DNA from: G965212025 sp965237985 | Lineage (GTDB): Bacteria; Pseudomonadota; Gammaproteobacteria; Poriferisulfidales; Oxydemutatoraceae | Reading direction: 5' to 3' | Assembly: GCA_965237985.1 (NCBI GenBank) | Contig: OZ250161.1 | Span: 868,001-932,000 of the forward strand | DNA length: 64,000 bases | In this document: positions 18,625-26,967 of the stretch, piece after piece | Numbering within the stretch: position 1 is the stretch's first letter | Layout of the letters: the number at the start of each line of letters is the position of its first letter | Made by a program: the position numbers and the translations under genes | The notes under the pieces: generated by a model | Seen by the model: the letters and a program-made list of their open reading frames with translations, nothing else | Database searches by the model: none | What the model was told of the DNA's origin: nothing

Positions 18625-20394
18625 TCACGTGAAACTTCTCCACAAACCAAAAATGCTGCCCAGCAGCAAAAACAAGGAAGCCCCTCCGTAGGCAATGGTT
18701 GTCCATTGCTCATTACGCAACACGGTAGTGGGATATTTAGTGCGCAATTCTGCTTTCGAGGAATAAATAAAATTTTCCTCGCTGGCAAGCAGTAGCCGAC
18801 CGTCCGGAGCAACCGCCGCATAAACAAAAGCGGTAATGAAGTCATTTTTTTGTGGGTTAACCATGGTAATAACGCGCCAGCGTAGTTCGCTGGGATTTTT
18901 CTGTCGAGCCGGCATCAACAACAAAGCATTTTCTTTGACTGAAATTTCCAGTCCCGAGTAAATCTCCGGATAAAGCCCGACCCGGATACGCAGAGCCACT
19001 TCTTTCGGGAAAAAAGCCGCTGCAGGCTGGAAAAAGTTTTTCAAAATAACCGCTTCATGCAGCCGCTGATTGGGCTGCAGAGCCAGTAAATTCTGCCCCA
19101 AACCCTTGCGCTTTTCCAACCCCAAGGTAATCGTTTCCTGGCTTTCCGGAAGTTCGCTTCTCAGCACCTGGTACAACTTTGCAAAGAAAGTCACTTCGGT
19201 ACTGTTCAAAGCAGGCGGCCTGGCGATCAGGGGCAACAAATCACTCCCGATGTCGTACTCCGGAAGGCGTGTATGACCGGTGCTGTCCGCTTCGTCTTGA
19301 ACCGTCTCCATATACTTGAACAGAGCAACCAACAAAGACAGGAAATCAAGATTCACGTTGACAATCATGCCCGGTCGGTCTGCGGCAGGTTGCTCTGGGC
19401 TGGCTGTGCGAAACCGCATCCGATCAGTGGCACGCTGGTTCGAGCGATTCCCCGAACCAGAACGCCCGCGCATCGTTTCACTGAAGGCCGAGAACATCCT
19501 GTCGCTGAGCCGCTGTCTTTCCGTTTCGCTTTCGGACACCGAGCCGGCAGGTAAATCACTGATATCCGGTTCCTCGCTGTTGTCACCATTTCCGGGCTCG
19601 CCAAAGGGCTGCTGACCATCGAAGGGATATGCGGGTCCGGATTCACTCGGCGGCAAATCCACTGCCAGATCATCCGGAATGGCAAACGATAATTCCCAGT
19701 CTCCGTTTTCACGCTCCTGCCCGACATCGTCAGCTCCGATGGCATTGCCACTTCCCGGGACAATATCACCCGGGAAATTTTGTCCTCCGTCCTCCTTTTG
19801 CTCCGGCTCCTCGTCCACTGCTTCCTTGGACAGTTCCGCCACCCACTGCCCTTCATCGTGTAATTGCAGACCTTCGTTCCCGTAACCCAAAAAGTGCCAG
19901 TGTCTTGGCCAGTGCCCATGGGCTTTGAAAATAGACATGACAATGTAGAACAGTTTTATGCTGTAGACATCGATGCGCAGATTCTCGAGGCGCTGACGCC
20001 CCAGAGATTGCAGATAATGGTCCAGCACATTGTCTGCTTCCAGCAATTCCCGGCGCGAGATGGTTCTGCCATCGTAATAATTGCGAATATAGTCTGTATG
20101 CAGTTCCAGAATCGGCATGAAGCTCTCATCCGGGTTGCGGTCCAGTCTGTCCCGGTCATAGTGATGGAGTCGCACCGGTGGGCTCGTTGGCAAGGCATTC
20201 ATCACCACGGAAGTGGAAATTTCTCGGCTCAACAGCACCGACATGTCTTCAATCTGCTCCAGACGCTGTACTTCCTTTTCATGGCCCACCGACACCACGA
20301 TCAAAATCAGAATGATGATGATGGCAATCCCGTTGGCCAGTATATCGGCCAGAAACACGCCGCCGAAGTCAGGAAACAAACTGCGGTTTTTCAC
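18625..20394 (-). CDS. Uncharacterised membrane protein with N- and C-terminal anchors, partner of an ExbB-like channel
   Basis: 589 aa, no family recognised. An N-terminal helix (about residues 14-38, preceded by FGGVFLADILANG) resembles the single helix of ExbD/MotB partners. A large periplasmic region follows, including an acidic Pro/Gly/Ser-rich stretch (about 190-330), and a second helix lies at the very C-terminus (about 563-583). The ATG overlaps the upstream stop (ATGA) and the gene ends 14 bp before the SUMF1 gene, so all four are probably co-translated. A stator-like or linker role is inferred from position and topology only. Confidence 0.65.
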   Translation of the reverse strand: MKNRSLFPDFGGVFLADILANGIAIIIILILIVVSVGHEKEVQRLEQIEDMSVLLSREISTSVVMNALPTSPPVRLHHYDRDRLDRNPDESFMPILELHTDYIRNYYDGRTISRRELLEADNVLDHYLQSLGRQRLENLRIDVYSIKLFYIVMSIFKAHGHWPRHWHFLGYGNEGLQLHDEGQWVAELSKEAVDEEPEQKEDGGQNFPGDIVPGSGNAIGADDVGQERENGDWELSFAIPDDLAVDLPPSESGPAYPFDGQQPFGEPGNGDNSEEPDISDLPAGSVSESETERQRLSDRMFSAFSETMRGRSGSGNRSNQRATDRMRFRTASPEQPAADRPGMIVNVNLDFLSLLVALFKYMETVQDEADSTGHTRLPEYDIGSDLLPLIARPPALNSTEVTFFAKLYQVLRSELPESQETITLGLEKRKGLGQNLLALQPNQRLHEAVILKNFFQPAAAFFPKEVALRIRVGLYPEIYSGLEISVKENALLLMPARQKNPSELRWRVITMVNPQKNDFITAFVYAAVAPDGRLLLASEENFIYSSKAELRTKYPTTVLRNEQWTTIAYGGASLFLLLGSIFGLWRSFT

Positions 20395-20921
20395 TCAATG
20401 ACCTTCTTGATGTAGGGTGGAATATCATCAAGCGAGACGGATTTTAGCAGCTCGTCATTTGCCACAATCCAGCCAACCGTGAGAAGCTTTCCGGGCATAA
20501 TCTGCAACATGCAGTTTCGTGCCGTGGCCATGGTACGAACACTGCCTTCGGTAAGCGCAAAAATCAGTTGTTTCTTTTTTTGTGCGTACAGCTTTGTCAC
20601 GTAGCGACTGAAAGCTCCTGCCGGTGAACAGATTGCTTTTTCCGCTATGACTTCAGCCGTCTCAACAATTCTCAGTTCACCGGGAAAAGCGATCACGACG
20701 TAGCCTTCGCCACTGTTTCCCCAGCCAATACGATACAAGCCCTCGTCGACGGCCGATGTCCCCAGTCTTTCCTCCAGGTTGGCCTGGGATAAAACGTTTA
20801 TCAGTAAAAACAACACCAGGAACAACGCGAACACACCGCCGAAAACAGAAACCATTGGTGCATTGTTGCGCTCCTGATCCTGTAGTGAGGATTGTGTGGT
20901 GTCGCTTTTTTGCGTAGGCAC
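20391..20921 (-). CDS. Small single-helix membrane protein, ExbD/MotB-like by position
   Basis: 176 aa from GTG 20921. One helix (about residues 24-45, after a polar N-tail) carries FGGVFALFLVLFLLINVL; a periplasmic domain of about 125 residues follows. Size, topology and position after an ExbB-like gene fit an ExbD/MotB-type partner, but the helix lacks the usual proton-carrying aspartate seen in the ExbD at 14392, so either the residue is elsewhere or coupling differs. The first helix of the next gene has an aspartate just before its core. Four bp separate it from the channel gene and it overlaps the next by 4 bp. Confidence 0.6.
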   Translation of the reverse strand: MPTQKSDTTQSSLQDQERNNAPMVSVFGGVFALFLVLFLLINVLSQANLEERLGTSAVDEGLYRIGWGNSGEGYVVIAFPGELRIVETAEVIAEKAICSPAGAFSRYVTKLYAQKKKQLIFALTEGSVRTMATARNCMLQIMPGKLLTVGWIVANDELLKSVSLDDIPPYIKKVIE

Positions 20922-20925
20922 GAAG

Positions 20926-21969
20926 CTACATATCGTTCATCGGGAGGTTGCGAATCCGATTTTCAAAATTCATGATCAGGTTGTCTTCCCAGCGCTGTAA
21001 AACCGTTTGAAAAAGCATCAATACCACGCTCAAAGACAGTGCGATCAAAGTGGTATCAAAAGCAATGCCCAATGGCGAAATGGCGTTGCCAAGTTGACTG
21101 GAAAGCGGCGCAAGGCCTTGCCCGCTGTTAAAAATTCTTTGAATGCCGTCGGCTGCCAGGGAAATACCCAAAACGGTGCCAATGAATCCCAGAATCGGAA
21201 TCGCCCAATTCAAGTAGCGGGGGATGACATAAAAATCCGCTGACTTTCTCCACACCAGTTCGAAGTAAGAATCCGGCTCACTAAGCCCACTTTCCTGCAT
21301 GTTTTGATAAAAGCTCCCCAACAGGGTGGATTGGTGATCGCGTTCAGGTTTTGCTAAAGCACGGTTTTCCTGGCGAATAAAATAACTTTTGTTAATCAGC
21401 AACAAGAGGCCCCAGCTGAACAACAGCAAAGTCACCGGAGGGATCACACCACGCTCAAGAAATTTGTCGCTCAAAAATTTCCACTCTGGTAGAGAAAAAC
21501 TCAAATAATTGAGGGCCAGCAGAACATAGGCACTGACCGTGAACGCCATCGCCAACGTCAAGAGAAGGGGCGGACCGGAAAAAAGCGCGGACAATTTTTC
21601 TGGCACCGAAAGTTCACGACCTTCAAACGCAACCCGATTGAGCAACAGGTAAAAAGCGTACAGCCCCACAGTGCTGAGCAACAAAGGCAATGTCGACTGG
21701 AAAGGAATGCTTGCCCCGCTCAGTGCCTGGGCATAAGCCAGGTACGAGGTTACAGCCGCCACAATTAACAACAGCACAAAGCCAGTCATTTCCAAGATGG
21801 AAAAAACGTGGATTTTGGGCACGACCTTGTGCACGAACAATGGCAGGACCGCGAAAAATAAGCCCAAAACCGCCGCCGGCAAAACCTGAAAAAAGAGCAC
21901 ATAAGCAAGTGCAGACAAGGTCGCGGAAAACAGGACAACAGCAACTGGAACCAGTATTTTTTTTTGCAC
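20926..21969 (-). CDS. MotA/TolQ/ExbB-like proton channel with extra N-terminal helices
   Basis: About 347 aa from GTG 21969, which has AGGGAG nine bases upstream; the frame is open to a TTG at 22023. About eight membrane helices are visible: six in the N-terminal half and a final pair that carries the family signatures, IPILGFIGTVLGISLAADGI and GNAISPLGIAFDTTLIALSL. A cytoplasmic loop with charged residues precedes the last pair. ExbB has three helices and MotA four, so this is an expanded variant. It is the first gene of the minus-strand operon with two membrane partners and the double-SUMF1 protein. Confidence 0.8.
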   Translation of the reverse strand: MQKKILVPVAVVLFSATLSALAYVLFFQVLPAAVLGLFFAVLPLFVHKVVPKIHVFSILEMTGFVLLLIVAAVTSYLAYAQALSGASIPFQSTLPLLLSTVGLYAFYLLLNRVAFEGRELSVPEKLSALFSGPPLLLTLAMAFTVSAYVLLALNYLSFSLPEWKFLSDKFLERGVIPPVTLLLFSWGLLLLINKSYFIRQENRALAKPERDHQSTLLGSFYQNMQESGLSEPDSYFELVWRKSADFYVIPRYLNWAIPILGFIGTVLGISLAADGIQRIFNSGQGLAPLSSQLGNAISPLGIAFDTTLIALSLSVVLMLFQTVLQRWEDNLIMNFENRIRNLPMNDM

Positions 21970-22265
21970 CGACTGAAACTCCCTGGGGAAACTTTCCCAA
22001 AATCGCGGGAAAACCAAACACAACAGGGCAACGAACTACCCCATGCACCAAACGGCGGTTATTATAGAGGAATGGTACCAGCCGGGGCCGATGTCCGGTG
22101 CACTTCAAACGAAAGACACCGAATTATTAGTCGATGCACACCCGGCCAGGGACCCATGCCAACAGCCATGTTGCAAAAATCAAGCCTGATCAGTTTTCGA
22201 GTGTTCCGGCATTTTGCGGTCGGCTGCACCGGTATGCCGTCAAAGTTGCCTTCTGCGTCGAAACC

Positions 22266-22883
22266 ATGAACAGTCCAGGACCTTTCCACGACCATACCGG
22301 TATCCGCCATGCTACAGAACATCCGGAACTGGGACAGAAATTTCTGGAACTTGTAGCGAGTTTTCCGAAAAACACTGCAGCGGCTGTTTTCGCCATGGGT
22401 TGTTTCTGGGGGCCGGAAAAAATGTTCCGCCACTTGAATGGGGTACATGGGACCATGACAGGTTATGCAGGTGGCAACAGTTTTCATGCCAACTACAAAA
22501 GTGTTTGCACGGGGCGCACGGGACATTGTGAGATTGTGGCAGTCGCTTACGACCCGGCGACAATTTCTTATGAAAATCTGCTCGAGCATTTTTGGACGGA
22601 GCACGATCCCACACAAGGCATGAAACAGGGAAACGATATTGGGACTCAATACCGCTCAGCTGTTTTTTTTCTTGACGATGAACAGAAAAACGCGGCGGAG
22701 CGGACAAGAAACGATTATCAGGTCGCCCTTTACCGGAGTGGCCGGAGGGCCATCACTACCGAACTTGTCCCGTTGGAAATGTTTTTCCCGGCTGAGGAAT
22801 ACCACCAGCAATACCTTGCCGGCAACCCTCTCGGCCACTGCGGGACCGGTGGAACCGGTGTGCCATTTCCGATAAACAGATAA
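22266..22883 (+). CDS. msrA: Peptide methionine sulfoxide reductase A
   Basis: 205 aa from ATG 22266; an open extension to 22134 is non-conserved. MsrA reduces methionine-S-sulfoxide in proteins and free methionine. The catalytic motif GCFWG is at about residues 44-48, followed by GYAGG and the substrate motif EHDPTQGMKQGNDIGTQYRS. The N-terminal 35 residues form a short extension found in some proteobacterial MsrA proteins. It is a single gene, divergent from the four-gene motor-like operon. Confidence 0.95.
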   Translation: MNSPGPFHDHTGIRHATEHPELGQKFLELVASFPKNTAAAVFAMGCFWGPEKMFRHLNGVHGTMTGYAGGNSFHANYKSVCTGRTGHCEIVAVAYDPATISYENLLEHFWTEHDPTQGMKQGNDIGTQYRSAVFFLDDEQKNAAERTRNDYQVALYRSGRRAITTELVPLEMFFPAEEYHQQYLAGNPLGHCGTGGTGVPFPINR

Positions 22884-22984
22884 ATCAGTCGCCGCTTTTC
22901 CACAACTCTTGCGACCGGGGTTCGAGTGGACATGACCTCGCCTGGAGTATCTCCGTTCAACCGCTGCCGGGCTGTTGTCAGAAC

Positions 22985-24040
22985 TCAGGCAAGAAAACTG
23001 AAATCAAGATGAGAATAGCTGGTGCTGATAACCGCGTCGTTTTCCCTTTTCTCCTGTTCAAGAGCGAGTGACACTGCCAAGTCGGGATTGGCTTCTGCCA
23101 AGCAGTTCAGCTGGTATTTCTGAAACGCTGTTTTGGCAAGTTCATGCGCACGGTCAGGAAGACCTTTGTAAAATTTCAAGAACAGCGCACGGTCAGGGTT
23201 TTTCAAAAGTTCGCTGGAACTCTCCTGCAATACCAACTTCGCAATCAAATACTTCAAGCGTGTTCCATGCTCCGCCATGAAACGTTCCGGCAGATCATTC
23301 TCAACGGTCAGCGGGTGCCCGTCAAAATTTTCCATGAGCACTTTATGTTTGATTTCGAAAGAATTCTGAGTGTATTTTTCCGTTGCGTGCAATGATTCCT
23401 TCAGTGACGGTTGCAGGTCGCTTTCGTAAGGGTGGTCATGCTCAAATTTGGCAAGCGTCCACCACGGACTTGGCATGTCGGTGTTCGTAAATAAATCTGC
23501 GCAACCAGGTGCGGAAGTGGCATGCGAACTTCGGATAAAAACCTGCTGTGCCTGTCGAGGAAGATCGCCACCCTGACCTGCAGCATTCACACTGGTAGCC
23601 ACTTTTTGAAGCACTTCCTTGGCGTAATAGGACGACAGGGGCTTCATTTCGTTTTTGCGCTCTTGAATGTCTGCGATGATCATTTCATTGAATTTAGACG
23701 TTTTTAGATCAGTCTGAGAGCCTGCTCTGCTGCTTAATGCAGCGACAATATCTTTTTCAAAATTGTCATAACTGTTCCGCAAAACATTTTCTTGCCCTTT
23801 TTTCATGGCAGGGGCAATGCGCACAAGCAGGTACGAAATTTTGCGAAAAAACCACCCTCTGGAGCGAACTGTTCTGACCACAAATGATGATTCATTTCCG
23901 GGGCGGACAACACGCAACTCTGTTTCACGCGCCTGTTTCAACGCTTGCCGATTTTGTGCACCAGAATCGGCGCCAATGCCCCCACAGCCACTGTAAACAC
24001 TGGAATACCTGTCAAAAAGATCTTGAATACCTGAAACCAC
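22985..24040 (-). CDS. Uncharacterised protein; possible frameshifted N-terminal membrane anchor
   Basis: 351 aa from GTG 24040, with GGAGG about nine bases upstream; no family recognised. The body (residues 70-351) is charged and mostly helical, with Glu/Lys-rich stretches and few cysteines. In the other minus-strand frame, 23941-24040 encodes a good membrane helix (FLTGIPVFTVAVGALAPILV) that stops with TGA at 23938-23940, just where the long frame becomes more natural (KQARETELRVV). This suggests a single-base frameshift, real or a sequencing error, that separated an anchor from the soluble domain. Neighbours (msrA, acs) give no functional clue. Confidence 0.55.
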   Translation of the reverse strand: MVSGIQDLFDRYSSVYSGCGGIGADSGAQNRQALKQARETELRVVRPGNESSFVVRTVRSRGWFFRKISYLLVRIAPAMKKGQENVLRNSYDNFEKDIVAALSSRAGSQTDLKTSKFNEMIIADIQERKNEMKPLSSYYAKEVLQKVATSVNAAGQGGDLPRQAQQVFIRSSHATSAPGCADLFTNTDMPSPWWTLAKFEHDHPYESDLQPSLKESLHATEKYTQNSFEIKHKVLMENFDGHPLTVENDLPERFMAEHGTRLKYLIAKLVLQESSSELLKNPDRALFLKFYKGLPDRAHELAKTAFQKYQLNCLAEANPDLAVSLALEQEKRENDAVISTSYSHLDFSFLA

Positions 24041-24600
24041 TTGATGTTTCCTCCGTCCCTGAACGCGTGACCCTAAAAACTTGCACAATCGCCACGATAT
24101 GGGGCCATATTAACACGTTTCCCCCCAACGCCGGCATTCGGCATCAAACAACCTGCCTGCAAAACTGCCGATTCGCACCACGGAAAAGTGCCGCATCGGT
24201 GGTCCGGGTTCCAGATAGAGGATCCCTGAACTGACACGGAAAAAAGCATTCTGCCGAAGTTTTTTAACCAGGAAATACGCACCATGCTTGTCCATTTTGC
24301 AGGCAAAACAAGGCTCTTTGTGGCGGAGATCTCGCGAACAGGCTGTCAGGCAGAACACCGGCACGTGCCGAGTGAAGCCGGACAGAAACCATTTCGTGGC
24401 AACTCCGCTTTTCGGAACACGGCGGATTTTTCCAAAAGGGTTTTCCGCTGTTAAAATCACAAAGGAACCGGTTGGAGGTTCGCCTCCAACCCTTAAAAAG
24501 ATCGTTTTCTGATAGTGTTTCCACAGCTTTGCTGAGCTGCGCTCGGACGAACACGTTTTTTTCAACAAAGACACGGAAAAGCGGCCGCTCGCCAACCGTT
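24041..24600. other. Gene-free spacer with one perfect stem-loop
   Basis: No convincing gene in 560 bp. At 24470-24491 there is a perfect 9-bp hairpin, GGTTGGAGG/CCTCCAACC with loop TTCG. It lies about 110 bp past the acs stop and could end acs transcription, but it lacks a run of U on either strand. Open frames across it are non-coding in appearance. Confidence 0.5.
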
Positions 24601-26535
24601 CTAATTGCTTTGCTTTCGGACTGCCGCCAGTTCCTCGACAACAAAAGGATCAGCAAGTGTCGACACATCCCCCAGATCTTCCAGTTCATTCACGGCGATT
24701 TTACGCAAGATGCGGCGCATAATTTTTCCGGAACGGGTTTTTGGCAAACCCGGTGCCCATTGAATTTTCTCTGGTACAGAAAAGCCTCCGATCTGCTCGG
24801 AAACCATCGCGTTCAAGGAATCCTTGAGGTCCGCGCCTCCCTCGATCCCAGACATCAAAGTCACGAATGCGTAAATCGCCTGTCCCTTGACAGCATGCGG
24901 GATGGCAACCACCGCAGCTTCGGCAACGCTTTCGTGCAAAACCAATGCGTTTTCCACTTCAGCTGTACCAATTCTGTGGCCTGAAACATTGATGACATCA
25001 TCCACACGCCCGGTTATCCAGTAATCACCTTCTTCATCTCTGCGGCAGCCATCTCCAGAAAAATACTTTCCCGGGTAGCGACTGAAATACGTTTCACGAT
25101 AACGTTCATGGTCACCATAGATCGTGCGCGCCTGCCCCGGCCAGGGGTGCAGAATGACCAGGTCCCCCGCACAAGCTCCCGACAACTCGGTGCCCTGCCT
25201 GTCGACAACCGCTGGTTTTATTCCAAAAAACGGTTTGCCCACAGAACCCGGCTTCATCGCTGAAACACCTGCCAAGGGAGTGATCATGTGGCCTCCAGTC
25301 TCAGTCTGCCACCAGGTATCCGAAATTTTGCATCTACCACCACCAACCACATCATGGTACCAGCGCCACGGCTCCGGGTTGAGCGGCTCCCCCACCGTGC
25401 CAAGAACCCGCAAGCTGGAGAGGTCACATTTTTTAACCGGCTCGTCACCGAACCGCATCAAGGCACGAATGGCGGTAGGCGCCGTGTAAAAAATATTTAC
25501 CCGGTGTTTTTCCACCACCTGCCAGAAGCGTGAAGCATCCGGCCAAGTAGGAATTCCTTCAAAAATAAGGCTGGTAGCCCCGTTGGCAAGCGGGCCATAC
25601 ACCGAATAGGAGTGCCCGGTGACCCAGCCAATATCTGCCGTGCACCAAAACACTTCGCCGTCATGGTAATCAAAAGTGTAGTAATGGGTCATGGCCACAT
25701 ATAAAAGATAGCCAGCCGTTGTGTGCAACAACCCTTTCGGGGCTCCCGTTGAACCGGAAGTGTAAAGAATGAAAAGAGGATCCTCCGCTTCCATTACGGC
25801 GGCCGGGCAATCCGGAGAAGCCTTTTCCACCCATTCATGAAACCACAAATCACGTCCTTCCTGCCAGGAGACTTTCCCGCCGGTATTTTTAAGCACGATC
25901 ACCTGTTTGACATCCGGGCATTTTTCCAGTGCCTCGTCGACGTTTTTTTTCAGCGGCACGGTTTGAGTGCCGCGTCGCGCTTCGTCTGCTGTCAAAACCA
26001 TTCGGCAATCTGAATCCAGTATTCTTGAGCGCAGTGCCAACGGCGAAAATCCACCAAACACCACTGAATGAACGGCACCTATCCGGGCACACGCCAGCAT
26101 GCAGGCAACCGATTCAGGAACCATGGGCATATAAATACAAACCCGACTTCCTTTTTTGATGCCTTGGCTGAGCAAAACATTTGCCAGACGCGACACCAGC
26201 ACATGGAGTTCGGAATAAGTCAAAGTCCGGGTCTGACCGGGTGAATTCCCTGCCCAAACAATTGCCGGTCTGTCTCCGCGCTTTTCCAGGTGCCGATCCA
26301 GGCAATTCCAGGAAACATTCAGTTGTCCACCTTCAAACCACTTTGCAGACTTCAGTTCATCGTTCCAATCCAGAACTTTATCCCATTTTTTCTGCCAGCT
26401 TAAAAAACGGACGGCGTGTATTCCCCAGAAAACCTCCGGTTTTTCAATGGACATACGGTACATCCGCTCGCAACTTTCCAAATCAAATTTTTCTTTCGTT
26501 TCTGTCACAAGTCGCCAATCTGAATCAGTTTTCAA
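24601..26535 (-). CDS. acs: Acetyl-coenzyme A synthetase
   Basis: 644 aa, full length for the family. It activates acetate to acetyl-CoA through acetyl-AMP. Visible motifs are the P-loop-like YTSGSTGAPKGLLH, the adenylate site WWQTETGGHM, and the C-terminal lysine motif PKTRSGKIMRR whose lysine is the usual target of acetylation control. The N-terminal ACS domain is intact (WFEGGQLNVSWNCLDRHL). Together with the aldehyde dehydrogenase to its right on the same strand, it could carry acetaldehyde to acetyl-CoA. 430 bp separate the two, so separate promoters are likely. Confidence 0.96.
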   Translation of the reverse strand: MKTDSDWRLVTETKEKFDLESCERMYRMSIEKPEVFWGIHAVRFLSWQKKWDKVLDWNDELKSAKWFEGGQLNVSWNCLDRHLEKRGDRPAIVWAGNSPGQTRTLTYSELHVLVSRLANVLLSQGIKKGSRVCIYMPMVPESVACMLACARIGAVHSVVFGGFSPLALRSRILDSDCRMVLTADEARRGTQTVPLKKNVDEALEKCPDVKQVIVLKNTGGKVSWQEGRDLWFHEWVEKASPDCPAAVMEAEDPLFILYTSGSTGAPKGLLHTTAGYLLYVAMTHYYTFDYHDGEVFWCTADIGWVTGHSYSVYGPLANGATSLIFEGIPTWPDASRFWQVVEKHRVNIFYTAPTAIRALMRFGDEPVKKCDLSSLRVLGTVGEPLNPEPWRWYHDVVGGGRCKISDTWWQTETGGHMITPLAGVSAMKPGSVGKPFFGIKPAVVDRQGTELSGACAGDLVILHPWPGQARTIYGDHERYRETYFSRYPGKYFSGDGCRRDEEGDYWITGRVDDVINVSGHRIGTAEVENALVLHESVAEAAVVAIPHAVKGQAIYAFVTLMSGIEGGADLKDSLNAMVSEQIGGFSVPEKIQWAPGLPKTRSGKIMRRILRKIAVNELEDLGDVSTLADPFVVEELAAVRKQSN

Positions 26536-26967
26536 CGCTCACCCCCGGTTTTGAAGTCAAACTGTCAGAAAACAACATGCCTGTCAACCTAGACACGAAA
26601 AACAAGCACCCTGGTACACATGCTCAAACCTGACGCCGCACAATAAAATCCATTCCTGCTTTCGCCGCAGCAAAAACAGCAGTCAAAAAAATCTTTGTCG
26701 ATGAAAACCGTCACTGGGTCTAAATGAGCTGTTTTTCCGGTTTTTTAACAACCGTCGCTGGAAGACCTTGCGATGGAAAAATACTTTTCCACGGCACTCT
26801 GGCAAAAACCCGCCATTGAAACCATCAGTCTGTAGTCCGGACAATCATCCAAGAAAAGGATCGGGCAGGAAGCAATGGTTCCTCTGGGCTCCTCTCTGGC
26901 ACCAGCCATACCAGAGCAGGGACAATTTTCAAAACTGGAAACGCCCCCTGCCCGGAAAAACAGGAAC
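26536..26967. other. Gene-free spacer between aldehyde dehydrogenase and acs
   Basis: Nothing coding recognised. A 7-bp perfect hairpin, TGGAAAA/TTTTCCA with loop ATAC, lies at 26774-26791; it may be a weak transcript end for the aldehyde dehydrogenase gene or chance. Confidence 0.45.

Noticed and set aside
17021..22023. Zorya-type antiphage system
   Set aside because: The channel gene is MotA/ExbB-like, but no OmpA-type ZorB domain, helicase or nuclease accompanies it; SUMF1 domains point elsewhere.
24110..24595. 161-codon minus-strand frame after acs
   Set aside because: No recognised motifs, and it runs through a perfect hairpin; overlapping frames on the other strand are just as long.
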